A DNA stretch of 64,000 nucleotides, from the NCBI RefSeq assembly GCF_014656135.1, contig NZ_BNBV01000001.1, positions 372,001-436,000 on the forward strand, read 5' to 3'. Positions 43,598 through 51,551 of the stretch are shown here, in pieces (position 1 is the stretch's first letter; every line of letters starts with the position of its first letter). The stretch comes from Streptomyces thermodiastaticus (lineage in GTDB: Bacteria > Actinomycetota > Actinomycetes > Streptomycetales > Streptomycetaceae). The notes under the pieces are model-generated. The model was not told where the DNA came from. It did not search any database and saw only the letters and a list, made by a program, of their open reading frames with translations. The translations under genes were made by a program, and so were the position numbers.

Positions 43598-45172
43598 GTG
43601 CAGACCTGCGGCCGCCGGCTCGTCTCCGGCCGGTCACGCTCGCTGCTCGCGGTGCTCGCGGGCAGCCTGCCGGTGTTCGCTTTCCCCGCGCCCTCGCTGT
43701 GGTGGGTCGCCTGCGTCGCCCTCGTGCCGTGGATCCTGCTCACCCGTACCGCGCCGACGGGCGGCCGGGCCGTGGTGGACGGGTGGTGCGGCGGGCTGGG
43801 TTTCATGCTCGCGGTGCACCACTGGCTGCTGCCCAGCACCCATGTGTTCACGGTGGTGCTGGCGGCGCTGCTGGGGGCGCTGTGGGGGCCGTGGGGGTGG
43901 CTGGTGCGGCGGCTGCTGGGCGGGCCGCTGTCGCCGGGCCGGGCGGCGGCAGCCCTGGTGGTGCTTCCGTCGGGCTGGCTGGCGGTGGAGCTGGTGCGTT
44001 CCTGGCAGGGGCTGGGCGGGCCGTGGGGCATGCTCGGCGCCGGGCTGTGGCAGGTGGCACCGGCGCTGCGGCTGGCCTCGGTGGGCGGGGTGTGGCTGGT
44101 GAGCTTCCTGGTGGTGGCGGTCGATGTGGCCGTCGCCGTCCTGCTGGCCGGCCGCGCGGCCCGGGTGGTCGCCGCGGCCGGGCTGGCGGCCACGGCGGCA
44201 GCGGTGTGGGCGGCCTGGGCGTGGGCGCCGCGCCCGGAGACGGCCGGCTCCGTCCGTGTCGCCGTGGTGCAGCCAGGGCAGATCGCGGGCACGGACGGCG
44301 CGCTGCGGCGGTTCGCCCGCGCGGAGCAGCTGACGCGCGGCCTGGCCGGGCAGCGGGCCGACCTGGTCGTGTGGGGCGAGAGCAGCGTCGGGTTCGACCT
44401 GCGGGAGCGGCCGTATCTGGCGCGGCGGCTGGCGGCGCTGTCCCGGGCGACGGGGGCGCCGGTGCTCGTCAATGTCGACGCGCGGCGCTCGGACCGGCCG
44501 GGCGTCTACAAGAGTTCCGTGCTCGTCGGACCGGACGGCCCGGCCGGCGACCAGTACGACAAGATGCGCCTGGTGCCGTTCGGGGAGTACATACCGCTGC
44601 GTCCGCTGCTCGGCTGGGCGACCTGGGTGGGCAGGGCGGCCGGCGAGGACCGTGGCCGGGGCCGCGAGCAGGTGGTGATGGACACCGGGCGCGGGCTGCG
44701 GGTCGGGCCGCTGATCTGTTTCGAATCCGCCTTCCCGGACATGAGCCGGAACCTGGCACGCCGGGGTGCCGATGTGCTGGTGGCGCAGTCGTCGACGTCC
44801 ACGTTCCAGCACAGCTGGGCGCCCGCCCAGCATGCCTCGCTGGCCGCGCTGCGGGCCGCCGAGACCGGGCGGCCCATGGTGCACGCCACCCTCACCGGGG
44901 TGTCCGCCGGGTACGGACCGGACGGGCGGCCCGCCGGAGCCTGGCTGGGCACGGACGCGAGCACGGCCCGGGTGTACGAGGTGCCGACCGCGCGCGGCGG
45001 CACGCTGTACGTCCGCCTCGGCGACTGGCCGGTGCACGCGGCCCTGGCGGTGCTCGGCGTGTTCGGCGTGCGGGAGGGGGTGCGGTCGGTCAGGCGGCGC
45101 CGGAGCGTTCCAGCAGCGTCTGCACGACCCGCTCGCACAGCTCATGGGTCTCCAGCGCGTCGCGGGCACTGA
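43598..45172 (+). CDS. lnt: Apolipoprotein N-acyltransferase
   Basis: A 524-residue protein with six to eight N-terminal transmembrane helices (about residues 10-220) and a C-terminal nitrilase domain. The catalytic Glu (V-W-G-E-S-S), Lys (Y-D-K-M-R-L-V-P-F-G-E-Y) and Cys (L-I-C-F-E-S) are all present. It adds the third acyl chain to the N-terminal Cys of lipoproteins, such as those at 46226 and 51552. Streptomyces usually carry two Lnt paralogues. GTG 43598 follows GGAGG. Its last 83 bp overlap, tail to tail, the Gfo/Idh gene on the other strand. Confidence 0.93.
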   Translation: MQTCGRRLVSGRSRSLLAVLAGSLPVFAFPAPSLWWVACVALVPWILLTRTAPTGGRAVVDGWCGGLGFMLAVHHWLLPSTHVFTVVLAALLGALWGPWGWLVRRLLGGPLSPGRAAAALVVLPSGWLAVELVRSWQGLGGPWGMLGAGLWQVAPALRLASVGGVWLVSFLVVAVDVAVAVLLAGRAARVVAAAGLAATAAAVWAAWAWAPRPETAGSVRVAVVQPGQIAGTDGALRRFARAEQLTRGLAGQRADLVVWGESSVGFDLRERPYLARRLAALSRATGAPVLVNVDARRSDRPGVYKSSVLVGPDGPAGDQYDKMRLVPFGEYIPLRPLLGWATWVGRAAGEDRGRGREQVVMDTGRGLRVGPLICFESAFPDMSRNLARRGADVLVAQSSTSTFQHSWAPAQHASLAALRAAETGRPMVHATLTGVSAGYGPDGRPAGAWLGTDASTARVYEVPTARGGTLYVRLGDWPVHAALAVLGVFGVREGVRSVRRRRSVPAASARPARTAHGSPARRGH

Positions 45173-46001
45173 GCACCGTGCCGGCGCGGACCGCGTCGAG
45201 GAAGGTCAGCACGGCCTGCTCGATGCCGCGCTGCCGGGCCACCGGCACCCAGTCGCCGCGCCGCCGCACGGTCGGCTGGCCCTTGTGGTCGACGGTCTCG
45301 GCGAGGTTCAGCACCTGGCGTTTGGTGTCGTGGCCGGACACCTCGAGGATCTCCTCGGTGGAACCGCTCATGCGGTTCATCACTCCGAGCGCGGTGAAGC
45401 CGTCGCCGGCGAGCTGCAGGACCACGTGGTGCAGCAGGCCGTCCCGCATCCGGCCGTGCACGGTGACGTCGTCGACCGGGCCGGGCACCAGGAATCGCAG
45501 CGTGTCCACGACATGGATGAAGTCGTCGAGGATCATCGTGCGGGGCTCCTCGGGCAGCCCGACGCGGTTCTTCTGCATCAGGATCAGCTCGCGGGGATGG
45601 TCGGCGCACTGCACGTATCCGGGGGCGTGACGCCGGTTGAAGCCCACCATGAGGGAGACGTTCCGCTCCTCGGCGAGCGCGACCAGCCGCCGGGAGTCGG
45701 CGATCCGGTAGGCCAGCGGCTTGTCGACGTACGTCGGCACGCCCGCTTCCAGCAGCCGGGTGACGAGCTCCGGGTGGGCCGCGGTGGAAGCGTGCACGAA
45801 CGCGGCGTCGAGTCCCTGGGCGAGGAGACGGTCCAGGCCGGCGTGGCGCTGCGCGGCGGGCAGGTGCAGGCTGTCGGCCACCCGCTGCAGGGTCGCGGGT
45901 GTCCGGGTGTGCAGATGCAGCTCCACCCCGGGCAGCATGCCGAGCACCGGCAGATACGCCTTGGTGGCGATGTCGCCCAGTCCGATGCAGCCGACCCGCA
46001 T
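45090..46001 (-). CDS. Gfo/Idh/MocA family oxidoreductase
   Basis: A 303-residue NAD(P)-dependent sugar-type dehydrogenase with the N-terminal G-L-G-D-I-A Rossmann motif and the family's D-K-P-L-A-Y (E/D-K-P) around residue 95. It ends in the C-terminal alpha/beta domain. ATG 46001 is the natural start (M-R-V-G-C-I-G-L-G-D). The 3' end overlaps lnt by 83 bp on the opposite strand. Substrate cannot be read from the sequence. Confidence 0.88.
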   Translation of the reverse strand: MRVGCIGLGDIATKAYLPVLGMLPGVELHLHTRTPATLQRVADSLHLPAAQRHAGLDRLLAQGLDAAFVHASTAAHPELVTRLLEAGVPTYVDKPLAYRIADSRRLVALAEERNVSLMVGFNRRHAPGYVQCADHPRELILMQKNRVGLPEEPRTMILDDFIHVVDTLRFLVPGPVDDVTVHGRMRDGLLHHVVLQLAGDGFTALGVMNRMSGSTEEILEVSGHDTKRQVLNLAETVDHKGQPTVRRRGDWVPVARQRGIEQAVLTFLDAVRAGTVLSARDALETHELCERVVQTLLERSGAA

Positions 46002-46225
46002 GTGTCCTCCCCTGCCGTCCCGCCCACGTTCTCGCCGGTGCCTTTGTGCCTCCGCAGCATACGGGGGCCGTCCGGGCCGCCGGCCGGTGATGCGGCACCC
46101 CCGGGACGGCGGCGGACGGGCGTCACCTTCGGGTACCGCACCCAACCCTCCAGGGGCGTGCGGGGTCACCCGTGCGGGGCATCCTCGGCCTGTCCCCCGG
46201 CCGCCGGCACGGCGACCCGAGCAGA

Positions 46226-46735
46226 GTGGCACGGGTGCATCGACCGACGACCACCGCAACGCTTCTCGTCATGGCGGCCGTTTCGGCCCTGACCGGCTGC
46301 GTCACGGTCCAGCGGACGCCCGAGCCGGGCCATGCCGCGGCCACCGCACGGCCGCCGGGGCCCCGTCCGGACGGCGCCGCCGCGCCGGATTCGCAGGCCT
46401 CGCCGCGGCAGGCGCTGGAACGGACCGCCCCGTCCGCCGCTCCCGACCCGGCCGGCCGGCCCCCCTCCCGGCCCGCGGCCGGGGCCGGCGCCGACGCCGG
46501 GGCAGCGCAGCCCGCGGCGCCGGCACCACGCTTGCACGAGCGCCATGAGCGGCCTCAGGCACCACGTCCACGGCAGACGCAGCGCAGCCCGCACACGCAC
46601 GCCCCGCTTCCCGTGCCCGGTCTGCCGAACCCCGCGGCCCGGGCTTCGGGTCTGTGCGCGCTCGGCACGCAGTACGGCCGCTGGCGGATCGGCAGTCCGG
46701 AGGAGAAGATCTGCGGGCAGACCTTCGGCCGCTGA
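46226..46735 (+). CDS. Small Pro/Ala-rich lipoprotein
   Basis: A 169-residue protein with a type-II signal peptide. From GTG 46226 a hydrophobic helix ends in L-T-G-C, putting the lipidated Cys at residue 25. The middle (about 30-125) is disordered and rich in Pro, Ala and Arg. The end (about 140-169) is a compact C-A-L-G-x-x-Y-G-R-W ... I-C motif that recurs in streptomycete lipoproteins. GTG 46235 is an alternative start. It is divergent from the Gfo/Idh gene and close to lnt. Confidence 0.7.
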   Translation: MARVHRPTTTATLLVMAAVSALTGCVTVQRTPEPGHAAATARPPGPRPDGAAAPDSQASPRQALERTAPSAAPDPAGRPPSRPAAGAGADAGAAQPAAPAPRLHERHERPQAPRPRQTQRSPHTHAPLPVPGLPNPAARASGLCALGTQYGRWRIGSPEEKICGQTFGR

Positions 46736-46783
46736 TCCGTCCCCGGCCGGGTGCGGCAGCACGCCGGTGCGGCCGCGGTGGTC

Positions 46784-47302
46784 TCAGGACCGCTGCCGGG
46801 GCGGTCCGCCCGGGCCGCCGTTGCCGTCGTCCTGTCCCAGCCGCTGTTCCAGCCGCCGGATCGCCGCGCGCACCGAGGCTCCGTAGCTGTCGTCGGGCAG
46901 GGTGTCGGCCGCCGCCCGCGCGCGGCGCAGATGGCTCCGGGCGGCCTCCGCACGGCCGAGCCGGGCGTAGTCGGCGGCCAGGTCGAGGTGGAGGCAGGGG
47001 TAGAGGGCGCGGGCGGCCGGCGCTCCGGCGTGGCCGCCGAGCCGGTCGTCCCGCAGTTCCTCGGCGGCGGACAGCGCTCTGAGGTCCCAGGCCAGCGCGT
47101 CCGCGGGATCGTCCTGGGTGTCGGCCATGTAGTGGGCCACTGTGCAGCGGTGCAGCGGATCGCCGTCCTCGGCGATCTCGTGCCACAGATCGAGCAGCCG
47201 CAGCCGTGCCTCCTCGCGGTCCCCGGCGTGGTGCAGCAGCACGCTCTGGCCGATCCGCGTCAGCACGGCGTCCGCCGCCGTCTGCTCCTGTCGTTCCGTC
47301 AC
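46784..47302 (-). CDS. Tetratricopeptide-like helical protein
   Basis: A 172-residue all-helical protein with repeats of about 34 residues (R-L-L-D-L-W-H-E-I ... L-H-R-C-T-V-A-H-Y-M-A-D; A-L-A-W-D-L-R-A-L-S-A-A-E-E-L; L-H-L-D-L-A-A-D-Y-A-R-L-G-R). GTG 47302 is preferred; the frame continues 17 codons upstream. It resembles proteins annotated as TPR proteins in Streptomyces. Function unknown. Confidence 0.75.
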   Translation of the reverse strand: MTERQEQTAADAVLTRIGQSVLLHHAGDREEARLRLLDLWHEIAEDGDPLHRCTVAHYMADTQDDPADALAWDLRALSAAEELRDDRLGGHAGAPAARALYPCLHLDLAADYARLGRAEAARSHLRRARAAADTLPDDSYGASVRAAIRRLEQRLGQDDGNGGPGGPPRQRS

Positions 47303-47464
47303 CCGGCCTCCAGCCCTGTCCCGACCGACGTGTACGACGCTAGCCGCAGCCACGGGCCATCCAGGTCAGGCGGCCCGGGACACGACGGACACGCCCACGC
47401 AATGCGGTCCCGCCTCCCGCCGGCCGCCCCCGGACCGCCCCGGCCGGCGGGAGTGCGGCCTCGC

Positions 47465-48148
47465 TCAGCCCAGGTCCGGGATCTGCCAGTCGATCGGCTC
47501 GTGGCCCTGGCGGGCCACCGCCTCGTCGATCTGGGAGAAGGGGCGGGAGCCGAAGAACTTGCGGGCGGACAGCGGGGAGGGGTGGGCGCCCTTGACGACC
47601 ACGTGCCGGTTCTGGTCGATCAGCGGGAGCTTCTTCTGGGCGTAGTTGCCCCACAGCACGAAGACCGCCGGGTCCGGCCGCTCGGCGACCGCGCGGATCA
47701 CCGCGTCCGTGAACCGCTCCCAGCCGCGCCCCTTGTGCGAGTTGGCCTCGCCGGCGCGGACCGTGAGCACCGCGTTGAGCAGCAGCACGCCCTGCCGGGC
47801 CCACGGCATGAGGTAGCCGTTGTCCGGGACGGGGACGCCCAGGTCCTCGTGCAGCTCCTTGTAGATGTTGCGCAGCGACGGCGGGATCTTCACCCCGGGG
47901 CGGACGGAGAAGCACAGGCCATGGCCCTGGCCCTCGCCGTGGTAGGGGTCCTGCCCGAGGATCAGCACCTTCACCCGGTCGTACGGCGTGGCCTCCAGCG
48001 CGGCGAAGACCTCCTCGCGCGGCGGGTACACGGGACCGTTCGCCCGCTCCTTCTCGACGAACTCGGTCAGCTCCTGGAAGTAGGGCTGCTGCAGCTCGTC
48101 GCCCAGAACCCCGCGCCAGGACTCGGGCAGCATGGCGATGTCGGTCAC
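47465..48148 (-). CDS. ung: Uracil-DNA glycosylase, family 1
   Basis: A 227-residue Ung. The catalytic water-activating motif G-Q-D-P-Y-H-G, the uracil-binding N/F region (G-L-C-F-S-V) and the H-P-S-P-L-S leucine loop are all intact. It removes uracil from DNA in base-excision repair. GTG 48148 starts M-T-D-I-A-M-L-P. Together with the Mug-like protein at 17919 it gives the window two uracil-excision enzymes of different families. Confidence 0.95.
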   Translation of the reverse strand: MTDIAMLPESWRGVLGDELQQPYFQELTEFVEKERANGPVYPPREEVFAALEATPYDRVKVLILGQDPYHGEGQGHGLCFSVRPGVKIPPSLRNIYKELHEDLGVPVPDNGYLMPWARQGVLLLNAVLTVRAGEANSHKGRGWERFTDAVIRAVAERPDPAVFVLWGNYAQKKLPLIDQNRHVVVKGAHPSPLSARKFFGSRPFSQIDEAVARQGHEPIDWQIPDLG

Positions 48149-48474
48149 GTCGTTCGTCCTTCAACGGTGTGCGGTCACTTGCAGGACTCCGAACCTACCG
48201 GCGACCACTGACAACGCCCCACCGCGGCGGAAACGTCCCGCGCCGGCGGCTGTTCCTGCGGGACAGCTCCCCCGTCTCCCTGGTCGACGACGGACCGGGA
48301 GCCCGCTCTTGGCCGGCGACGCCGTCGTCGGCCGCCGCGGATGCGGGCGGCGGAGAGCTTCACCGCCCGCCCGTGTCGCGGGCGGCCGTCGGCACCCGGC
48401 CTGCCACGTGAGCGGGCCCGGGTGCCGTCCCAGGAGGGCGGCCGTCGTGACCGGATCGCGACCGCCGGCGCGTC
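48149..48474. other. 326-bp gap between ung and SDR
   Basis: No supported gene. A hairpin at 48363-48385 (CCGCCCGC with GCGGGCGG, 7-nt loop) may end transcription of the SDR/FabG operon, whose last gene stops at 48475. The half nearest 48148 holds the ung promoter. Confidence 0.45.
48363..48385. terminator. Hairpin downstream of the SDR-FabG operon
   Basis: Perfect 8-bp arms CCGCCCGC (48363-48370) and GCGGGCGG (48378-48385) with a 7-nt loop. It sits about 90 nt past the minus-strand SDR stop. No T-run. Confidence 0.35.
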
Positions 48475-49242
48475 TCAGCCGACGCCGGCGTTGAGGAAGA
48501 TGCCGCCGTCGATGACGAGAGTCTGCCCGGTGATCCAGTCGGACTGCTCGGAGGTGAGGAACGCCGCCGCACCGCCGATGTCGGAGGGCACCCCGAGCCG
48601 GCCCAGCGGATAGGCGGCGGCCGCCTCCTCCTCACGGCCCTCGTACAAAGCCGCGGCGAACTTGGTCTTCACCACCGCGGGCGCGATCGCGTTGACCCGC
48701 ACCTTGGGCGCGTATTCGTGTGCCAGCTGCTGGGTGAGGTTGACCAGCGCGGCCTTGCTGACGCCGTACGCCGCGATGAACGGCGAGGGGGCCAGGCCCG
48801 CGATGGAGGCGATGTTGACGATCGCGCCGCCGTTGTCCTTCTGCCAGGCGTGCCAGGTGCGCTGGGCGAACCCGAGCGCGGAGAGGACGTTGGTCTCGAA
48901 GACCTTGCGCGCCACGTTCAGGTCGAGGTCGGCGAGCGGGCCGAACACCGGGTTGGTGCCGGCGTTGTTGACCAGGTAGTCGATGCGGCCGAACGTCTCC
49001 ATGACGCGTTCGACGGCCTCGTGCTGGTGGGCCTCGTCGTGCGCCTTGCCCGCGACGGTCATCACCCGCTTCGAGCCCAGCCGTTCGGCGGCCTCCTTCA
49101 GCGCCTCCTCGTTGCGGCCGGTGATGCACACCCGGTCGCCGCGGGCGACCAGCGCCTCGGCCACGCCGTAGCCGATGCCGCGGCTGGCGCCGGTGACGAG
49201 GGCGACCTTGCCCGACTCCTCGGGCAGTTCTACGGAAGTCAT
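48475..49242 (-). CDS. SDR-family oxidoreductase
   Basis: A 255-residue short-chain dehydrogenase with T-G-A-S-R-G-I-G, N-N-A-G-T-N, catalytic S-I-A ... Y-G-V-S-K, and a C-terminal W-I-T-G-Q-T-L-V-I-D-G-G. It follows FabG by 11 bp on the same strand, so the two form an operon. The pairing is seen in actinobacteria, often in fatty-acid or CoA-ester metabolism, but the substrate is unknown. Confidence 0.92.
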   Translation of the reverse strand: MTSVELPEESGKVALVTGASRGIGYGVAEALVARGDRVCITGRNEEALKEAAERLGSKRVMTVAGKAHDEAHQHEAVERVMETFGRIDYLVNNAGTNPVFGPLADLDLNVARKVFETNVLSALGFAQRTWHAWQKDNGGAIVNIASIAGLAPSPFIAAYGVSKAALVNLTQQLAHEYAPKVRVNAIAPAVVKTKFAAALYEGREEEAAAAYPLGRLGVPSDIGGAAAFLTSEQSDWITGQTLVIDGGIFLNAGVG

Positions 49243-49253
49243 CTGGTCGTTCC

Positions 49254-50015
49254 TCAGTTCAGCGGTCCGCCGGCGACGTACAGCACCTGGCCGGAGACGA
49301 AGCCGGCCGCGTCGCCCGTGAAGAAGGCGATGGCGTTGGCGACGTCCTCCGGCTCGCCGACGCGCTGCACCGGGATCTGGGTGGCGGCCGCGGCCTTGAA
49401 GTCCTCGAAGCCCATGCCGACCCGCTCGGCGGTGGCCTTGGTCATCTCGGTGGCGATGAAGCCGGGGGCGACGGCGTTGGCGGTGATGCCGAACTTGCCC
49501 AGCTCCTTGGCCAGAGTCTTGGTGAAGCCCTGCAGACCGGCCTTGGCCGCGGAGTAGTTGACCTGGCCGCGGTTGCCGAGCGCGGAGGACGAGGAGAGGT
49601 TGACGATGCGTCCGAAGCCGGCGTCGACCATGTACTTCTGGCAGGCACGGGTCATCAGGAACGAGCCGCGCAGGTGCACGTTCATGACGGTGTCCCAGTC
49701 GGACACGCTCATCTTGAACAGCAGGTTGTCGCGGAGCACGCCCGCGTTGTTGACCAGGATGGTGGGCGCGCCGAGTTCCTCGACCACGCGGGCGACGGCG
49801 GCCTCGACCTGCGCCTCGTCGGAGACGTCGGCGCCGACGGCGAGGGCTTGGCCCCCGGACGCGGTGATCTTCTCCACGGTGTCCTTGCAGGCGGACTCGT
49901 CGAGGTCGATCACGGCGACCGCGCGCCCCTCGGCGGCCAGACGGACGGCGGTGGCCGCGCCGATGCCGCGCGCGGCACCGGTGACGACGGCTACCCGCTG
50001 CTCAGTGGTGGACAT
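49254..50015 (-). CDS. fabG: FabG-like 3-oxoacyl-ACP/CoA reductase
   Basis: A 253-residue SDR with T-G-A-A-R-G-I-G, N-N-A-G-V-L, S-S-S ... Y-S-A-A-K and V-S-G-Q-V-L-Y-V-A-G-G. The N-N-A-G-V-L-R-D-N-L-L segment is typical of FabG and its 3-oxoacyl-CoA relatives. ATG 50015 is the start. The divergent region upstream contains a TetR-like palindrome (50092-50105). A catabolic role in acyl-CoA chemistry fits that operator better than housekeeping synthesis, but this is inference. Confidence 0.9.
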   Translation of the reverse strand: MSTTEQRVAVVTGAARGIGAATAVRLAAEGRAVAVIDLDESACKDTVEKITASGGQALAVGADVSDEAQVEAAVARVVEELGAPTILVNNAGVLRDNLLFKMSVSDWDTVMNVHLRGSFLMTRACQKYMVDAGFGRIVNLSSSSALGNRGQVNYSAAKAGLQGFTKTLAKELGKFGITANAVAPGFIATEMTKATAERVGMGFEDFKAAAATQIPVQRVGEPEDVANAIAFFTGDAAGFVSGQVLYVAGGPLN

Positions 50016-50091
50016 TGCTGCTTCTCCTCGCCCTAGACATCGCCCTGGGGACAACCCGGTCCGGGTCGTCGGAACCCGGTCCGGCCTACGG

Positions 50092-50105
50092 TGAGCGACC
50101 GCTTA
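50092..50105. promoter_or_regulatory. Palindrome upstream of fabG (TetR-type)
   Basis: TGAGCGACCGCTTA: inner perfect AGCG-AC-CGCT with partly symmetrical flanks. It is 77-90 bp upstream of the FabG start. Similar AAGCG-N2-CGCTT sites are common before acyl-CoA dehydrogenase and thiolase genes of actinobacteria, where TetR-family regulators bind. Confidence 0.5.
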
Positions 50106-50136
50106 GTACCTTCGGCAGACGTGACGCTAGAAGCCC

Positions 50137-50169
50137 TCACACCCGGTGTCAACGGGACACCGGGTGTGA
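50137..50169. terminator. 14-bp-stem hairpin after DUF3037 gene
   Basis: Perfect 14-bp arms, TCACACCCGGTGTC (50137-50150) and GACACCGGGTGTGA (50156-50169), 5-nt loop. It begins 10 bp past the stop of the minus-strand DUF3037 gene (50179), so it is most likely its terminator. It could also be an operator for the divergent region. Confidence 0.6.
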
Positions 50170-50178
50170 TGTGATCCA

Positions 50179-50628
50179 TTACCTCACCAGGAGCCGCAGC
50201 AACCGTTCCGTCTCGGCCACCGGGTCGGTGGTCAGACCGGTGTGGACCGGGCCGGGCTGCAGGATCGTCGAGCGGGGCGCGACGAGCCAGCGGAACCGCC
50301 GCCCGGGGTCGTCGCCGCCCACCGCCCCGGCCGCCTCGCCTCCAACGCACACCTTCTCCACGGCCTCCAGCGCGGCCCGCACCCCCGCCACATCGGCCGC
50401 CGGGTCGAGGGCCAGCAGCCGTGCCTCGTCCAGGTGGGTGCGGGCGCCGACGTAGGAGCGGGCCCGGCAGTAGACGACGACGCCCGCATTGACGCACTCG
50501 CCGCGCTCCACGCGCGGCACGACGCGCAGCAGCGCGTACTCGAAGACGTCCCGGCCGCGGCCCTGGCCGGCCCGGGTGATGTGACGCTCGCCCGCCTGCC
50601 GGCCGCCGAGCACAGGACGGTCGCTCAT
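50179..50628 (-). CDS. DUF3037 protein, partner of HipA kinase
   Basis: A 149-residue DUF3037 family protein with F-E-Y-A-L-L-R-V-V-P-R-V-E-R-G-E and the N-A-G-V-V-V-Y segment near the start. Its ATG at 50628 overlaps the HipA-like stop by 4 nt (ATGA), so the two are translationally coupled. DUF3037 is commonly found beside HipA-like kinases. It may be substrate, regulator or neutraliser; biochemistry is lacking as far as I know. Confidence 0.85.
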   Translation of the reverse strand: MSDRPVLGGRQAGERHITRAGQGRGRDVFEYALLRVVPRVERGECVNAGVVVYCRARSYVGARTHLDEARLLALDPAADVAGVRAALEAVEKVCVGGEAAGAVGGDDPGRRFRWLVAPRSTILQPGPVHTGLTTDPVAETERLLRLLVR

Positions 50629-51389
50629 CGGGTTCCCTCCAGACCGGTGATGCGTTCGTGGACGACGGCCGCGCGGGTCAGCAGCGGGCGCGCGTAGGCC
50701 CGGCGCACCTCGTCCGGTGCGGCGAAGCCGGGCTCGTCGCTCAACCAGACGTCGGGGATCTCGGCCGTCACCTCGGCCAGCAGGTCCTCGGTGACGAGCG
50801 GGGCGAGATCGGCCGCAGCCGCCGCGACGTCGGGGGCGAAGGCGGCCAGCGCGTGGTCGGAGGCGTCGTAGGGGCGCGCGGCGGAGGCCTCGGCGCCGGG
50901 CCAGTTGTGGTGCCAGATCATGGTGGCGCCGTGGTCGATGAGCCACAGCTCGCCGTGCCAGCGCAGCAGGTTGGGGTTGCGCCAGGAGCGGTCCACGTTG
51001 TTCACCAGGGCGTCGAACCACACGATCCGCCCGGCCTCCTCGGCGTCCACCGGGAAGGCGAGCGGGTCGAACCCGAGGGCGCCGGAGAGGAAGTCCATCC
51101 CGAGGTTTGTTCCGCCGCTGGACCTGAGCAGGTCCTGCACCCGCTCGTCGGGTTCGCCGACGCCGAGCACCGGGTCGAGGCCGATGGTCACCAGGCGCGG
51201 CACCCGCAGGCCCAGCCGGCGGGCCAGTTCGCCGCACACCACCTCGGCGATCAGTGTCTTGCGGCCCTGTCCGGCGCCGGTGAACTTCAGCACGTACGTT
51301 TCGAAGTCGTCGGCCTCGACGAGCCCCGGCAGCGATCCGCCCTCGCGCAACGGCGCGATGAACCGGGTCGCGTTGACTTCCTTCAGCAT
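50625..51389 (-). CDS. HipA-like kinase
   Basis: A 254-residue compact HipA-type Ser/Thr kinase fold. K35 in Y-V-L-K-F-T-G fits the ATP lysine. N-N-V-D-R-S-W-R-N-P-N gives catalytic D133 and N138, and L-I-D-H-G gives metal-binding D152. It lacks the longer N-terminal Couple_hipA part of E. coli HipA and is paired with a DUF3037 protein rather than HipB. Such kinases phosphorylate tRNA synthetases or other targets in toxin-antitoxin systems. Active-site residues look intact. Confidence 0.85.
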   Translation of the reverse strand: MLKEVNATRFIAPLREGGSLPGLVEADDFETYVLKFTGAGQGRKTLIAEVVCGELARRLGLRVPRLVTIGLDPVLGVGEPDERVQDLLRSSGGTNLGMDFLSGALGFDPLAFPVDAEEAGRIVWFDALVNNVDRSWRNPNLLRWHGELWLIDHGATMIWHHNWPGAEASAARPYDASDHALAAFAPDVAAAAADLAPLVTEDLLAEVTAEIPDVWLSDEPGFAAPDEVRRAYARPLLTRAAVVHERITGLEGTR

Positions 51390-51468
51390 CGCCCCAGGTT
51401 ATCGGCGTTCCGGCCGGGCTGTGGCGCGCGGGTGAACGCGCGGAGGCCGGCGGCCGTACCCCTGTGCG

Positions 51469-51537
51469 CATCAGCACGGCACGTCCTTGCACATCAGCAC
51501 GGCACATCCTTGCACATCAGCACGGCACGTCCTGACG
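51469..51537. repeat. 23-bp tandem repeat, three copies
   Basis: Three near-identical 23-bp units (51469-51491, 51492-51514, 51515-51537), the second with one substitution and the third changed at its end. They end 14 bp before the ATG of the Rieske gene, so the array spans its promoter/leader. Confidence 0.85.
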
Positions 51538-51551
51538 AAAGGAACACGGGT

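Noticed and set aside
48175-48411. Short open frames between ung and the SDR
   Set aside because: No ribosome-binding site, no family resemblance and no codon bias; treated as intergenic.
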